From contig OZ231127.1 of the NCBI GenBank assembly GCA_965153355.1, forward strand, positions 64,418,001-64,482,000: DNA of 64,000 nucleotides. The letters run 5' to 3'. Numbering within the stretch: position 1 is the first letter of the stretch; each line of letters opens with the position of its first letter. Below are positions 34,651 through 46,415 of this stretch, piece after piece. Under the pieces are notes generated by a model. The model searched no databases. It worked only from the letters and a program-made list of their open reading frames with translations, and was not told the DNA's origin. The position numbers were made by a program, and so were the translations under genes. This DNA comes from Flaccisagitta enflata. Taxonomy: Eukaryota > Chaetognatha > Sagittoidea > Aphragmophora.

Positions 34651-35549
34651 AGAGTTGAAATGAGAGAGAGACTGTGCTGCCAGGATGCACAATTATCACC
34701 TGGGACATTTCAAAGTTCAAATAGACTTCAATTAACTCAATTCCTCGTTTTTGGGAAAAATGCAAAAAATGCGGAAAAATAAAAAAAGATTCAAAAAATC
34801 ATAGCTCCAAAACTATTGATCGCACAGAATTCTGCTTGGCGTCATCTGAAAGAGGAGAATTAGATCTTTCTTAGCTATTAATTTCATGCGTAGTATCATT
34901 TGGCCCCAAAAGCTTACCAACTTCCCCAAACGCTTCATGAGAAAAAGGGAAATCCAAAAAACTCTGCAGGACTCAAAAAGACCGAAGGGACTGCGTCTCT
35001 TCGACTTTTTTCCAAATAATAATATAATATGATAGGTGCTTTCCAATTTCAGGCTGACGGTCAGACCCCCGGAAGAGTCATTTTTCAAAGTATGATTCAT
35101 CCGGATTTATTTATGTTACCATAATATATGATATTTGAGGGGTTGGAAAACCAATTTTGTTTTGCTTAGCAGCCCCACAATTTTCTGCAAGCGCCAATTT
35201 TGTTCAGAAGTATGCAAATTGGCTAATGCGGATTTTGCCGGACATGGGCCCATGAACCACGTACATTTATGAGGTAGCGCTTATTCTCACATGCCAATAT
35301 ATGAAAGTGGGATATTAGGGATCGATTCTCTTAACAACGTCATCATCCTTTCACTGAATGATGCAAATTAGGTTTAAATAATTAGGTCAAACGAAGCACA
35401 ATTGCTTATGTTAGATTATTAATTAAAAAAATATTAACTGAGATCAACACCGGCACTTCAACGGACTCAAGGACTCAAGGAAAATCCGAGTTCCGAATTT
35501 CCCCCAACTGGTAGTGGCATTTTGTTTCCTCAAATGCGGGCGCATGAGC

Positions 35550-35797
35550 ATTTTTAGTCGCGTGCACGCGACTCTACACCCCGCTTTGTCCGTCCGTCCG
35601 TCGGTCACACTTTTACTTTTTTATCGATTTTACTTGAAGTCATTTATGAGTATACTAAGTCATTCTAAGTCATTATCTAAGTCTTATATGGGGCCCGAAA
35701 TTTCTCTGCTGGCCGAATGAATGCGTTACCAACCGACCGACCAACCGACTGACCGACCAACCATCAGACACAGCCAGTTAGAGGTGCTTTGTCGCAC
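35550..35797. mobile_element. Two partial hairpin-ended elements facing each other
   Basis: 35550-35610 (plus) is a 5' end with the 18-bp palindrome agtcgcgtgcacgcgact and GTCCGTCC repeats. 35716-35797 (minus) has ccgaccgacc, then gacacagccagttagaggtg and ctttgtcgcac. Neither has a clear opposite end. Confidence 0.55.
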
Positions 35798-36036
35798 ACC
35801 CCCCTCTGGATAGCCCCCCAAAGAAAAAACAAAAAACTCAATCTGGGGACCCCAAGAACTATCATCTAGGATGTCTTGGTTACACAAATCAACATCAGAC
35901 TAAATCATTTGAAGGCAAAATTTGGATTTTTATGCAAAAATCAAGCATTTTTTGCCATATTTGGCACTTTCATGGTTCATACAGCTTCCAAAACTTTAGA
36001 AAAAAATCTAAAAAGTGTAAGATTAGCTAATGTGTA

Positions 36037-36681
36037 ACTAGTTGGGCAGCGGCCCCAAAGGGGTCGATGACCTATGCTTTCACACATATGGGGAATTCTC
36101 CTCGTCCTTCTCCTTCTTCTTCTTCTCCAACCCCCCCCCCCCCGACCCAAATCCTACTATGAGGCCCAAATCCCAGTCTCGAGGCCTAAACCCCAGCCTC
36201 AAGGTCCAAATCCTATCCTTGAGGCCCAAATCCCATTTGTGAGGCCCAAATCCCATCTTTGAGGCCCAAATCCCAGCCTCAAGGCCCATTTCCCAGTTTG
36301 AGGCCCAAATCCCAGCCTCAAGCCCCAAATCCCAGCCTTGAGGCCTAAACCCCATCCTTAAGACCCAAATCCCATACTCAGGGCCCAAATCCTGGCCTTC
36401 AGGCCCTAATTCCAGCCTGAAGGCCTAAATCCTAACCCCAGGGCCAAAATCCCTGTCTTAAGGTTCAAATCCCCACCCATAATGGCAGCCCCAAGGCCTA
36501 AATCCAAGGCCTAAGGCCCCAATCCCAATTGCTAGGAGGAGAAAATTCCTCATATGTGTGAAAGCATAGGTCATTGACCCCTTCGGGTCCACTGCCCTGC
36601 TCCCTCCCTCAACCTTAATCACAACCTAGTTGGACAGGGCACGGATAGCGCTGACCATCTGACGCTTTTGCGACTATTTTA
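36037..36681 (+). mobile_element. GGGCAGCGGCCCC element, insertion 1 (internal 21-bp-type array)
   Basis: Boundaries come from the empty site at 39283-39735 (gtgta|cctttt). Inverted arms 36044-36100 and 36538-36597 (gggcagcggcccc, gacctatgctttcacacata) flank an array of gaggcccaaatcccatc-like units. Beyond the right arm comes a unique tail (gctgaccatctga, then cgcttttgcg, then actat) with a terminal hairpin. Confidence 0.75.
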
Positions 36682-36768
36682 CCTTTTTAAGCTAGTTTGG
36701 ATGGATATTTCAAAGATTAGAGCAAAAAAAATCACTTAAACCCAGAAAATCGAGTTTTTTTCAGCATT

Positions 36769-37442
36769 TTTGGGCAGCGGCCCCGAAGGGGACGAAGTCC
36801 TGTAGAACACAGGGGGACTTTCGTTCGTTCGTTCGTTCGTTAGTTAGTTTGTTCGTCCCCCCCCTTATCAGGCCCCTCAGGCCTAAAATCTGGCCTCTCA
36901 GGCCTCAAATCCAGCCTCCCAGGCCTCAAATCCAGCCTGTCAGGCCTCTAATCCAGCCTCTCAGGCCTCTAATCCAGCCTCTCAGGCCTCTAATCCAGCC
37001 TCTCAGGCCTCAAATCCAGCCTCTCAGGCCTCTAATCCAGCCTATCTGGCCTCAAATTCAGCCTCAAAGGCCTCAAATCCGACCGAGCAGGCCTCAAACC
37101 TGGCCTTTCAGACCTCAAACTAGGCCTCGCAGGCCTCAAATTGAAATTCCTATGCCTCAAACCTCCTCTCATGCCTCAAATTAGGCCTCAAGTTAGTCCT
37201 CTCAAGCTTCCAATTGGCATTCTCAGGCCTTCTTAGACCTCAATTTAAGCTCTTGAAGGCCTTCAGTCAACCCTCTATGTAGCATCTCATCCAGGTAAGG
37301 CAGGACGAACGAAAGTCCCCCTGTGTTCTACAGGACTTTGTCCCCTTCGGGGCCGCTGCCCTGCTTCCCCTCACTCCAACTCACAATCACTCAAAGCAGG
37401 GCAGAGGGTATCGCTGACCATATATTGCCCTTGGGCGACCTG
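36769..37442 (+). mobile_element. GGGCAGCGGCCCC element, insertion 2 (21-bp array)
   Basis: Arms 36772-36830 and 37304-37365 (gaagtcctgtagaacacagg and complement) flank an array of tctcaggcctcaaatccagc(c), 21 bp, about 15 units decaying rightward, from 36860 to 37200. The tail is ctgaccat, then tt, then gcccttgggc, then gacctg: again a 4-bp stem with TT loop. The empty site is cagcatt|ttttgcc. Confidence 0.75.
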
Positions 37443-37490
37443 TTTTGCCTAAAATCATTTAAGCTACATCAGTAAGCCTGTAGACTATAA

Positions 37491-38086
37491 CAAGTCATCC
37501 AAGGATTGCACATGGTCAGCGATGTCCTGCTTAAAGTGATTAGCTGAAGAAGTGGAGTGAGAGCAGGGCAGCGGCCCCAGAGGGCGGATGACCTGTAGGA
37601 CACAGGGGTGAAGTTCCAGTACTGAGATGGCTTATTTGGGGTAGTTTTCTGTGATATTCATTGGGAATTTTGTTTTTTTTTTCAATTTGCTATCAATTTG
37701 CCATGTTATTCAATGAGAATTTGAGGTCTGAGAGGCTGGATTTAGGGCCCAAGAGGCTGGATTTGAGGCCCAAGAGGCTGGATTTGAGGCCCAAGAGACT
37801 GGATTTGAGGCCTGAGAGGCTGGATTTGAGGCCTGAGAGGCTGGATTTGAGGCCTGAGAGGCTGGATTTGAGGCCTGAGAAGCTGGATTTGAGGCCTGAG
37901 AGGCTGGATTTGAGGCTTGATTTGAGGCCTGAGAGGCCAGATTTGAGGCCTGGGAGGCTGGATTTGAGGCCAGAGAGGCTTGAGAACCTTTGGAGGGGAG
38001 GGGGACGTACATACGTAAAGTCAGACAGACGTAACGGTTCACCCCTGTGTCCTACAGGACATCGGCCCTTTGGGGCCGCTGCCCAA
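37491..38086 (-). mobile_element. GGGCAGCGGCCCC element, insertion 3 (21-bp array, opposite orientation)
   Basis: The hairpin tail is at the left (caagtcatccaaggattgca, reverse: atcc-tt-ggat then gacttg); arms at 37573-37625 and 38037-38085; the array at 37730-37985 is the reverse complement of insertion 2's unit. The empty site is gtaaactataa|aaagtgtg. Confidence 0.75.
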
Positions 38087-39282
38087 AAAGTGTGTGGGAA
38101 CAGTTGAATCTCGTATGGTTTTACTATTTTAAGTTAGTTTGAAGAAATATTTAACTCTCAAAAGCTAAAAAAATGACTTAAAAACAGTAAATTTAAGCTT
38201 TTTTTCAAGCTGAAATGTTATTAATACTTCAAATTTATTTCATACAAGTAAAATATATATATTACATACAGTAAAGTACATAAAAATACATTTCACTATT
38301 ACATATATTCTCATATATATGTCCTGTAAAAACTGATAAGCTTACAAATAGTCAAAACAAAAATAAAAAGAATTTAATAACTTTTATATTTTACCAGTAA
38401 TGGCGGCTGTCGCCGTGAGGAAAAAAGTCGTAAGCATTGTTCACTTTTCACCAGGTTTTTTATTTTCAGTCACTGCAAATTTTTTTATTTATTGGATCAA
38501 ATCAGGGACAATTATATGTATTGATGGCACTGAAAGTCAGAGAATAATATGACTGAGCCAAATGAGCTAGATGAGCTAAAATGCTCAAAATCAGCCGAGC
38601 AGACAAACAGCTATAGTCACTGACATGCTTTCTTGTATTTGCAAGCTCACATCAAGACATTTATCCATTTATCCCATTAAAAAAAAAACAGAAAAAAAAA
38701 AAGACAAGAGCTAAATGAGCTAAATGAGCTAGAATACTCAAAAACACCCTCATAAATGAGCAGTTATGTTCACTGACATGCTTTCTTGTATTTGCATGCT
38801 CAAACATGTATAAAAAGATTTATTCATTTATCGCATTTTAAATCAGAAAAACAGACTGAGCTAAATGAGCTAAAATGCTCAAAAACACCCTCACAAATGA
38901 GCAGTTATGCTCATAAACATGTTTTCTTGTATTTGCATGCTCAAACAAACTTAAATACACTCCTTTATTGATCCTACTGAAAATCATAAAAAATAAAAAA
39001 AAATCCAATTTGAATTTTTCGTAAATAAATATTCAAAAATTCATAACGCAAAAAATATTTGCCGTAGAGCATTCTGCTTGGCGCCATATAAAAGAGAATT
39101 ATCTAATTTATTTACTCTATTAATTTCATTAGGGGCCCCAATCGGTTGGTGGAGATTCCCAATTTCCTAATAAGAAAATGAAAACCCTATTTCTCTCAAA
39201 TATGTCAAAAAGTTGAAGACTGACTTTGACTTTTTTCCCGATCAAATTCTATGAAAAATATGAATTAATGAAAGATTTGTTT

Positions 39283-39735
39283 TTTCTTCAAACTAACTTA
39301 AAATGGTAAAACCATATGTATTTCAACTGCTCCCACACACTTTTTATAGTTTACAGGCTTATTGATGTAGCTTGAATGATTTCAGGCAAAAGAATGCTGA
39401 AAAAAGCTCAATTTTCTGGTTTAATGTGATTTATTTTGTTCTAATCTTTGAAACATCCATCCAAACCAGCTTGAAAAGGTACACATTAGCTATTCTTACA
39501 CTTTTTAGATATTTTCTATAGCTATGGAAGCTGTATGAACTGTGAAAGTGCCTAATATGGCAAAAAATGCTTGATTTTGGCATAAAAAGTGACTTTTTCC
39601 CAAATTTTGCCTTCAAATGATTTAATCTGATGTTGTTTTGTGTAGCCAAGACATCCTAGATGATAGTTCTTGGGGTTCCCAGAATGTTTTTTTTGGTTTT
39701 TCTTTGGGAGGCTATCCAGAGGGGGGTGCGCACCT
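39283..39735 (-). repeat. Insertion-free copy of the host repeat unit
   Basis: Read on the minus strand it runs, uninterrupted, through the four pieces found at 35798-38160. It begins (minus strand) ttttttaggtgcgcaccccc, which itself resembles a hairpin-family 5' end. Confidence 0.7.
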
Positions 39736-40270
39736 AAAAAAGAATGATCGTGTCAATTGAGTAACGCGATTAACTTCACTGACGAAGTTGGAGGTAGCGA
39801 CTATCGAATCGCAGGCCTGTATATTGTTCCACATTTTCTCCCCCCCCCCCATGGGGAGGGGGCCGTGGGGGGGGGGATAATCAAAGGGTTTTGGAGGTGG
39901 GGAAGGAAATTTAAGGGGGAAAATAGAGAAAAAAAGAAATTTAGAGAAAATAAAACTTTTGGCAGTTCCAAATCATAAATACGGATTAGTAAAAAAGAAT
40001 TTAACACTGTTTTATTGCTATATGGGCAAGAAAATCCTTCATTTTTTAACGCAACGCAACACGTCTCGTAATCAATAATCAATCAATAATCAAAGATCAT
40101 AGAACTATATACACCCCTGTTGAATCGATGCGTGATATCATGCCAACGGTGATAATTATTATCATAAATGCCAGATTTATAAAACCTTACTAATTGTTGT
40201 CAAAAATATGGTAAATTTTCGCGTCTCTTCTTCATGGCAAACTTGCGTCAATTTTTTCGATTCTTTACAC

Positions 40271-40415
40271 TTTTTTAGTCGCGTGTACACAACTCTACAA
40301 CCCGCTGTCTGTCTGTCGGTCGGTTCGTCCGTCCATCTGTCTGTCACACATGGCTTTTTTTCGCCACCCCTGCCCACCCGCATGCGACTAAGGTAGCTTT
40401 GTATCCGGCCTTGTT
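40271..40415 (+). mobile_element. Hairpin-ended (HINE-like) element, AGTCGC subtype
   Basis: ttttttagtcgcgtgtacac, then actctacaacccgctgtctg, then gtcggtcggttcgtccgtcc, then ctgcccacccgcatgcgact, then gtatccggccttgttt. Complete, about 145 bp. Confidence 0.78.
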
Positions 40416-40479
40416 TGAAACAATCTTGACAATCCGGTCATCGTGGTTTAGAATTTCAGTGTTTTTTCATATTTCAGGA

Positions 40480-43400
40480 TTTAAATGATAAAAATGTCAC
40501 GCATTAAATTTGTGTTACATCAAGAATGCCCTCTTTGGGCATCCATTTCGCACAAAAATAAGGCGTGTGCAGGTATTCATGTTCTATATATTGTCCAATT
40601 CCGATCAATCCCACTCAGTTACTAGTGTGGCTAAATACAATCCTCATAGAAAGTGCGCATTTGAATTGGTGAACCTTCATACCAAATTTGATTTCAAAGG
40701 TTTAAAAAAGATTAGCAAATTTTTTCTCATTTTTAAGACAATATTGGCCAATTTCGGTTTTTTTGGCATTCCTGATATTATTTGGGAGTTCAATTTTACC
40801 ATTGTGAATATTCTTGTGTGATGAAATCAATTTTACCATTGTGAATATTCTTGTGTGATGAAAGCCAGTGTTTTTCCATATTTTCTCATTTTTGGACCGT
40901 TTTGGCCAGTATTTTTTTCAATGACAAGTGTAAACTCAATTGTATGAAAATGACCAGAGTTCTGCAATTTTTTTCCATTTTTGGGCGATTTTGGGCAGTA
41001 TTTGCTTCATTTTGACCAGTATAACGGCTTTATACCACTTCAATTGTGTGCAAATGTTTAGGTTTACCATTCATAGACAATACACCAAGTTTTGTTTCCC
41101 CATTTTTGAACCAATTTTGGCCGTTTTTTGACCAGGTGGGCCCAAACCCACGATCTGTGCCTCATGAAGAGTCAATGAGCCATAGGAGGGTCTCTTTAGG
41201 GCTTCTATTTCAAATTTCATCCAAATTGGATGGAAACTAGTTTTTATGAAGGTTTTAGTGATACTCGTCTATTATGCGCAAAAGCGTCGAAAGGTCGAAA
41301 CTCCCAATATTACGACCCATTTTCCGTTTCGTTCCAGATCCAGGTCGGCTTACACAGTGACAATTACTAATAAGGTTTCAGACGTTACCATGACTCAAAG
41401 CTTGAAGGGAAAGTGATTTTTAGCACCATCAGGTATCTAACAACTATGTTTTGAATGAAAGAAAAAAGTCGGAAGAAGACGGGACAATCAAAAAGCGACG
41501 AAAGGTCGAAACCCCCAATATTACAGGGGAAAAATGATATCATGAAAATGAACGATCAAGACAGAGAAATTCCACCAGGATTTTTACAGGCGTAGTGGAA
41601 GGTCATGGCTGCAAGAGTAACTTACGAAAACTCTTAAATGATGGCTTTTTTTCTTTTAACAAATGATGATTAACATTTCTAGTTTTAGGCAAGAATATGG
41701 CAAATATTCCCCTCACCCTAGATGTAGGAAACTGGCGTCAATTTTTTCAATCAGACTTTTTTCACACAGACTTTTTTCACACTTTTTTTTGCATAGGCCT
41801 TGACATGACACAAGGGACGAAATGGGATGGGAAATCTTAACACCACCTCATTACACCGTCATTGATCATAGATATGTCCCACGTTACATAATAGTTACAA
41901 AAAATCCCCTGTAATAGCATCATTTTAGCCTAAAAAATGAGTGTTTGGACAGTGAGGGCTCACAAGGCCCTCTTCCATTTATTTTAGTTTGGGTATAGTG
42001 AGGGAAACAGGATATCTTGTTACATTCTTATCAATTACATATAAGGTTACCACCTTAGCTCAGACGAGGCGCCCACATACTTACAGGTACAAAAGATTAA
42101 CTGGAAATCTGCCCAAACCCGACCGTCACTTTAAGATTGTGTCCCCACGTTTGCCCTTTTTGTTTTCCCAACTTTTATCGTATTGTCAATTTTGCAGATT
42201 TTGTGAAAATAATCTTGCGTTTGTTTGTCTTTTCAATGTTGAGAAAGATAACGAAAATCATCTTATCATCTGTCATTTGTCTTTCACTATTTGGCCACTT
42301 TTGGACCAAATCAAGCAAGTTTATCGAGTATGCATAATGCAATCCTTATAGAAAGTGTGCATTTATCAGATTCTTAACTTGGTGAACCTTCAAACCAAAT
42401 TCATTTGTGTCGCAAAAAGATAACCAAAATCTGCTTGTTTTTTCTTGTTTTTAGGACATTTTGGCAAATATTGGCTAGTTCATCAAGCCTGACTCAAATC
42501 CTCGTGAATGCGGTTTTACTAATGTGGGTCATGTTATTATAAAATAACAGGATTATATAATGATATCCAAAGTAAAACCAGATTTTCTCATTTTTTGGGT
42601 GGTTTTTGCCCGTTTTTGGCCAGTTTATAGCTTAAATCTTCACATGATGTTTACAAGTTATAAGTTGGTCGATTGTAAGGCTTTACAACAAGTTTCAACT
42701 CAATTGTATGAATATGATCAAGGTTGTACGACTTTTTCTCATTTTTAAACTAATTTTGGCCAGTTTTTGGCCTTTTTGGCCAGTATAACCGCTTGTTGCT
42801 GCCCTTATCGTATGCCATCATTTAGATTTACCATCGTAAGGCAATACACCAACTTTCGGCCTAATCGGAAAAAAGATAAGCTGTGTTTTCTTCATTTTTT
42901 CAGATTTGGCCTAATTTTGGCCTGTTTTTGGCTAGTTTGGCCTAATCACATGATCGTAGGCGTATAGATCATGGGGGGGTATCTCTAGAGCTTCAATTTC
43001 AAATTTCATCCAAATCGGATGAAATCTTAAGTTTTTATGAGCGTTTCAGAGATGATGTTTGGTTACGCGCAAAAGCGTCGAAACCTCCAAACCCCCAATA
43101 TTATGATACCTTTACCGTTTCACTCCAAATCCGGGCCGGCTGACATGCTGGCAACCACCTCTAAGGTTTAAGACATAACCATGTTGCCATGCTTGAAAGG
43201 AAAGAGATAGTCAGCACTTTCAGGGTTCTAACAAATGTTTCCTGAATGAAAGAGAGAGATTGGATGGACAAGGGACAGATAAAAAGCGTCGAAAGGTCAA
43301 AACCCCCAATATTACTGAGGAAAAATGATGACATGAAATCGGACAATCGAAACGAAGGAATTCCACGAGGATTTTTACAGACTTAGTTGGAGGTCATGGC

Positions 43401-45420
43401 TGCAAGAGAAACTTGCGATACTTCTCAAATGATGGATTTTTTTCTCAAAGATTAGTATGAACTAAAAATACCTATTTTTAGGCAAAAAATGATAAATATT
43501 CGACTTACCTGAGATGTAGGAAACGTACGTCATTTTTAGTCGCGTGCACGCGACTCTACAACCCGCTCCGTCGGTCCGTCGGTCCGTCGGTCGGTCCGTC
43601 GGTTGGTCGGTCCGTAACACTTTGCTTTTTTGCGTCGTTTTTTGTCATTTTGGGTCGTCTGGAGTTATTTTGAATCATTTTTTTGGTGTTTTTGAGAATT
43701 ATTGGTTGTTTTTGGTCATTTTTTATCATTTTTGGTCATTTTGGTCATTTTGGTCATTTCGGTCATTTTGGTCATTTTAGTCATTTTGGTCATTTTTGGT
43801 CATTTCTGATCATTTTTGGTCATTTTTGGTCATTTTTGGTCATTTTTTGTCATTTTCGGTCATTTTGGTCATTTCGGTCATTTCGTTCATTTCGTTCATT
43901 TCTGGTCATTTCTGGTCATTTCTGGTCATTTTGGTTATTTTGAATCATTTTTTCGGTGTTTTTGAGAATTATTGGTTGTTTTTGGTCATTTTTTATCATT
44001 TTTGGTCATTTTTGGTCATTTTGGTCATTTAGGTCATTTTAGTCATTTTGGTCATTTTTGGTCATTTCTGATCATTTTTGGTCATTTTTGGTCATTTTTG
44101 GTCATTTTCAGTTATTTCGGTTATTTCGGTCATTTTGGTCATTTTGTTCATTTTGTTCATTTCTGGTCATTTCTGGTCATTTCTGGTCATTTTTCTGGTT
44201 TTCTGGTTTAGGTCGGCTGGTTTGAGATGGCTGATTTAGGTCTGTTGGTTTCGGTCTGCAGGTTAAGTCTGCTGCTTTAAGTCTGCTGCTTTAAGTCTGC
44301 TGGTTTAATTCTGCTAGTTTAAGTCTGCTGGTTTAAGTCTGCTGGTTTAAGTCTGCTGGTTTAAGTCTGCTGGTTTAGATCTGCTGGTTCAATTGCGCTG
44401 GTTTAAGTCTGCTGGTTTAGGTCTGCTGGTTTTAGTCTGCTGGTTTAAGTCTGCTGGTTTAAGTCTGCTGGTTCAAGTCTGCTGGTTCAAGTCTGCTGGT
44501 TCAAGTCTGCTGGTTTAAGTCTGCTAGTTTTAGTCTGCTGATTTAAGTCTGCTGGTTTAAGTCTGGTTTGAGTCTGGTTTAGGTCTGGTTTAATTCTGGT
44601 TTAAGTCTGGTTCAAGTCTGGTTTAAGTCTGGTTTAAGTCTGGTTTATGTATGGTTTAGTCTGGTTTATGTCTGGTTTGAGTCTGGTTTGAGTCTGGTTT
44701 GAGTCTGGTTTGAGTCTGGCTTGAGTCTGGTTTAAGTCTGGTTTAAGTCTGGTTTAAGTCTGGTTTAAGTATGGTTTAAGTATGGTTTATGTATGGTTTA
44801 AGTCTGGTTCATGTCTGGTTTAGGTCTGGGTTTGGTCTTGTTTATGTCAGGTTTAGGTCTGGTTTAGGTCTGGTTTAGGTCTGGTTTTAGTCTGGTTTTG
44901 GTCTGGTTTCGGTCTGGTTTAGGTCTGGTTTAATTCTGGTTTGAGTCTGGTTTGAGTCTGGTTTGGGTCTGGTTTAAGTCTGATTTTTGATAAAAAGATA
45001 CAATAAGGAGTCAGGTCAGTTCAGTTATTTTTGTCCTGCACGCGACTTATAGGTGTTGGCCTTGTTTTCAATCTGATAGTTTTTTCACACATTTTTTCGC
45101 ACAGGTCTTGACACAAGGGACGTAATGGGCTGGGAAATCTTAACACGCCCTCATATTTCCAGCATTTTTGGGTCAATACACCTAGAAATCTCACAAGTTA
45201 CACATTTGTTACATAAAAAATCCCCTCTTTTTACCACCATTTTTGCATAAAAAATGAGTGTTTGGAGATATATATACAGGATATCTTGTCATATCCCTAT
45301 TGATTCCATTAAAGGTTACAACCTTAGCTCAGCGGAGGCACCTGCAAGCTGTCAGGTACAAATAATTAGCTTGAGACCAGCTCAAACCAGACCGTCACTT
45401 AAAATTTGGAAAGAACCAAT
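40480..45420 (+). repeat. Tandem direct duplication of a 1.65-kb noncoding unit
   Basis: Unit A (about 40480-42140) and unit B (about 42150-45420) share, in the same order, tggtgaaccttca.accaaat, gcgcaaaagcgtcgaaa, ggatttttacag, ggtcatggctgcaagag, gatgtaggaaac, gacacaagggacg, aaaaaatgagtgtttgg and ggatatcttgt. Unit B is longer because of the insertion at 43533-45069. No gene is seen in either; interspersed 'tttttggcc' phrases make the text low complexity. Confidence 0.75.
43533..45069 (+). mobile_element. 1.5-kb hairpin-ended element with expanded internal minisatellites
   Basis: Left end tttttagtcgcgtgcacgcg; right end ctgcacgcgact, then gttggccttgttttc. Unit A of the surrounding duplication has the empty site (gcgtcaattttttcaatcag). 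Inside are a CGGTCCGT run, about 500 bp of ggtcatttt 9-mers (two near-identical blocks, 43669-43930 and 43937-44200), then aagtctgctggttt 14-mers to 44560, then aagtctggttt 11-mers to 44980. Other copies of the family are only 120-200 bp. Confidence 0.8.
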
Positions 45421-45476
45421 ATAATGATGTAAAGTATAGCAACCAAAGCAGACCCGTACCAAACAGCAAATACATA

Positions 45477-45681
45477 CAGTGGAACCCCGTTTCCTTGACA
45501 ACGCCATTAACGGTTACCCGCCTTTAATGGACAACAAGCTGCGGTCCCAAATTTTTCTGGCCTTTTGTAATGCTAAATTGCCCCTAGATAACGGGCACGC
45601 CTTTAACAGTGAGTCGGCAGTATCGGTCAAAAATTTTGGGCCAAAATTATTTCTAACTCTTTGTTAGCGGTGAACTGACTG
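45477..45681. mobile_element. 205-bp pogo/Tigger-like MITE
   Basis: TA|CAGTGGAACCCCGTTTCC on the left; right end tgaactgactg|TA. Internal text (attaacggttacccgccttt, gataacgggcacgcc) is noncoding. Ends and TA target fit pogo-like elements. Confidence 0.6.
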
Positions 45682-45732
45682 TAGCCCAAAACAGTTTTGG
45701 CGAAACACGAGTGGCATCAAGATACAGAGAGA

Positions 45733-45733
45733 G

Positions 45734-45794
<61 letters not shown>
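45733..45794. repeat. (GA)n microsatellite
   Basis: About 31 GA units; a T-run (46141-46182) lies 350 bp further on, after CTGT-rich text. Confidence 0.97.
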
Positions 45795-45798
<4 letters not shown>

Positions 45799-46415
45799 CA
45801 ATTCACGATTGAGGCATTTTTCAGCAATTCAATCATTTTTTGTTACCATAGCATGGAAAAGGCATTTCTTCCACAATAAGCCGTCTTTTTTTTTCTCTCG
45901 CTAATTCCAAACAATGCGTTACAAAAATAGAAGTTTGTATGTTTGTCAGTCTGTATGTGTGTCAGTCTGTATGTGTGTCAGTGTCTTTCTATCGGTTTGA
46001 CTTTCTGTCAGTGTCTATCTGCCAGTCTGTCTTTCTGTCAGTTTTTCTTTTTGTCATTTTGTCTTTTTGTCGGGCTATTTTTCTGTCAGTGTTTTTTTGT
46101 CATATCAGTCTGTTTCTCCTTCTCTTATTTCTCTCTCTCTCTTTTTTTTTTTCCTTTTTTTTTTTTTTTTTTTTTTTTTTTTGATAACCCGTATATGAGG
46201 TCTCGATCGATTGATTCACCTTCTTCGGCTGATTAGTTAATCTTACAGAATCGATACTGGTTGCCCAGACGCCTCCATTGCTTCTCACAATCCAATCTCA
46301 ATGTCATAGGCATTGCAAAAAACAAAACAAACAAGAGCTTGTCTTTTTTTCGCGACTTGAAAATATCACAGACAATTCTTTTTTCCCACCTCTTCCCTCG
46401 AAGCACATCTTCTCA

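Larger units (their letters stand above)
35798..38160 (+). repeat. Host repeat unit carrying three inserted elements
   Basis: Four pieces, 35798-36036, 36682-36768, 37443-37490 and 38087-38160, match in order, as reverse complement, the single uninterrupted stretch 39735-39283. Between them lie three related insertions. The pieces are noncoding. Confidence 0.75.
34365..39245 (+). repeat. Direct repeat pair 34365-35010 / 38400-39245
   Basis: Both copies carry ggcggct.tcgccgt, then ggaaaaaagtcgtaag, and further on cattctgcttggcg.cat (34829 and 39092 region) followed by matching text to cgactttttt / tgacttttttcc. They are diverged and in the same orientation. No gene lies between; the intervening part is the element nest at 35.8-38.1 kb. 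Confidence 0.6.

Noticed and set aside
36849-38107. Proline- and leucine-rich repeat frames (LRPLIQP, RLDLRPE)
   Set aside because: They follow the 21-bp array in inserted elements; no start context, splice sites or non-repeat domain.
44215-44990. Regularly spaced short repeats that might suggest a CRISPR-like array
   Set aside because: Units are directly contiguous 11- and 14-mers with no unique spacers, in a eukaryotic context.
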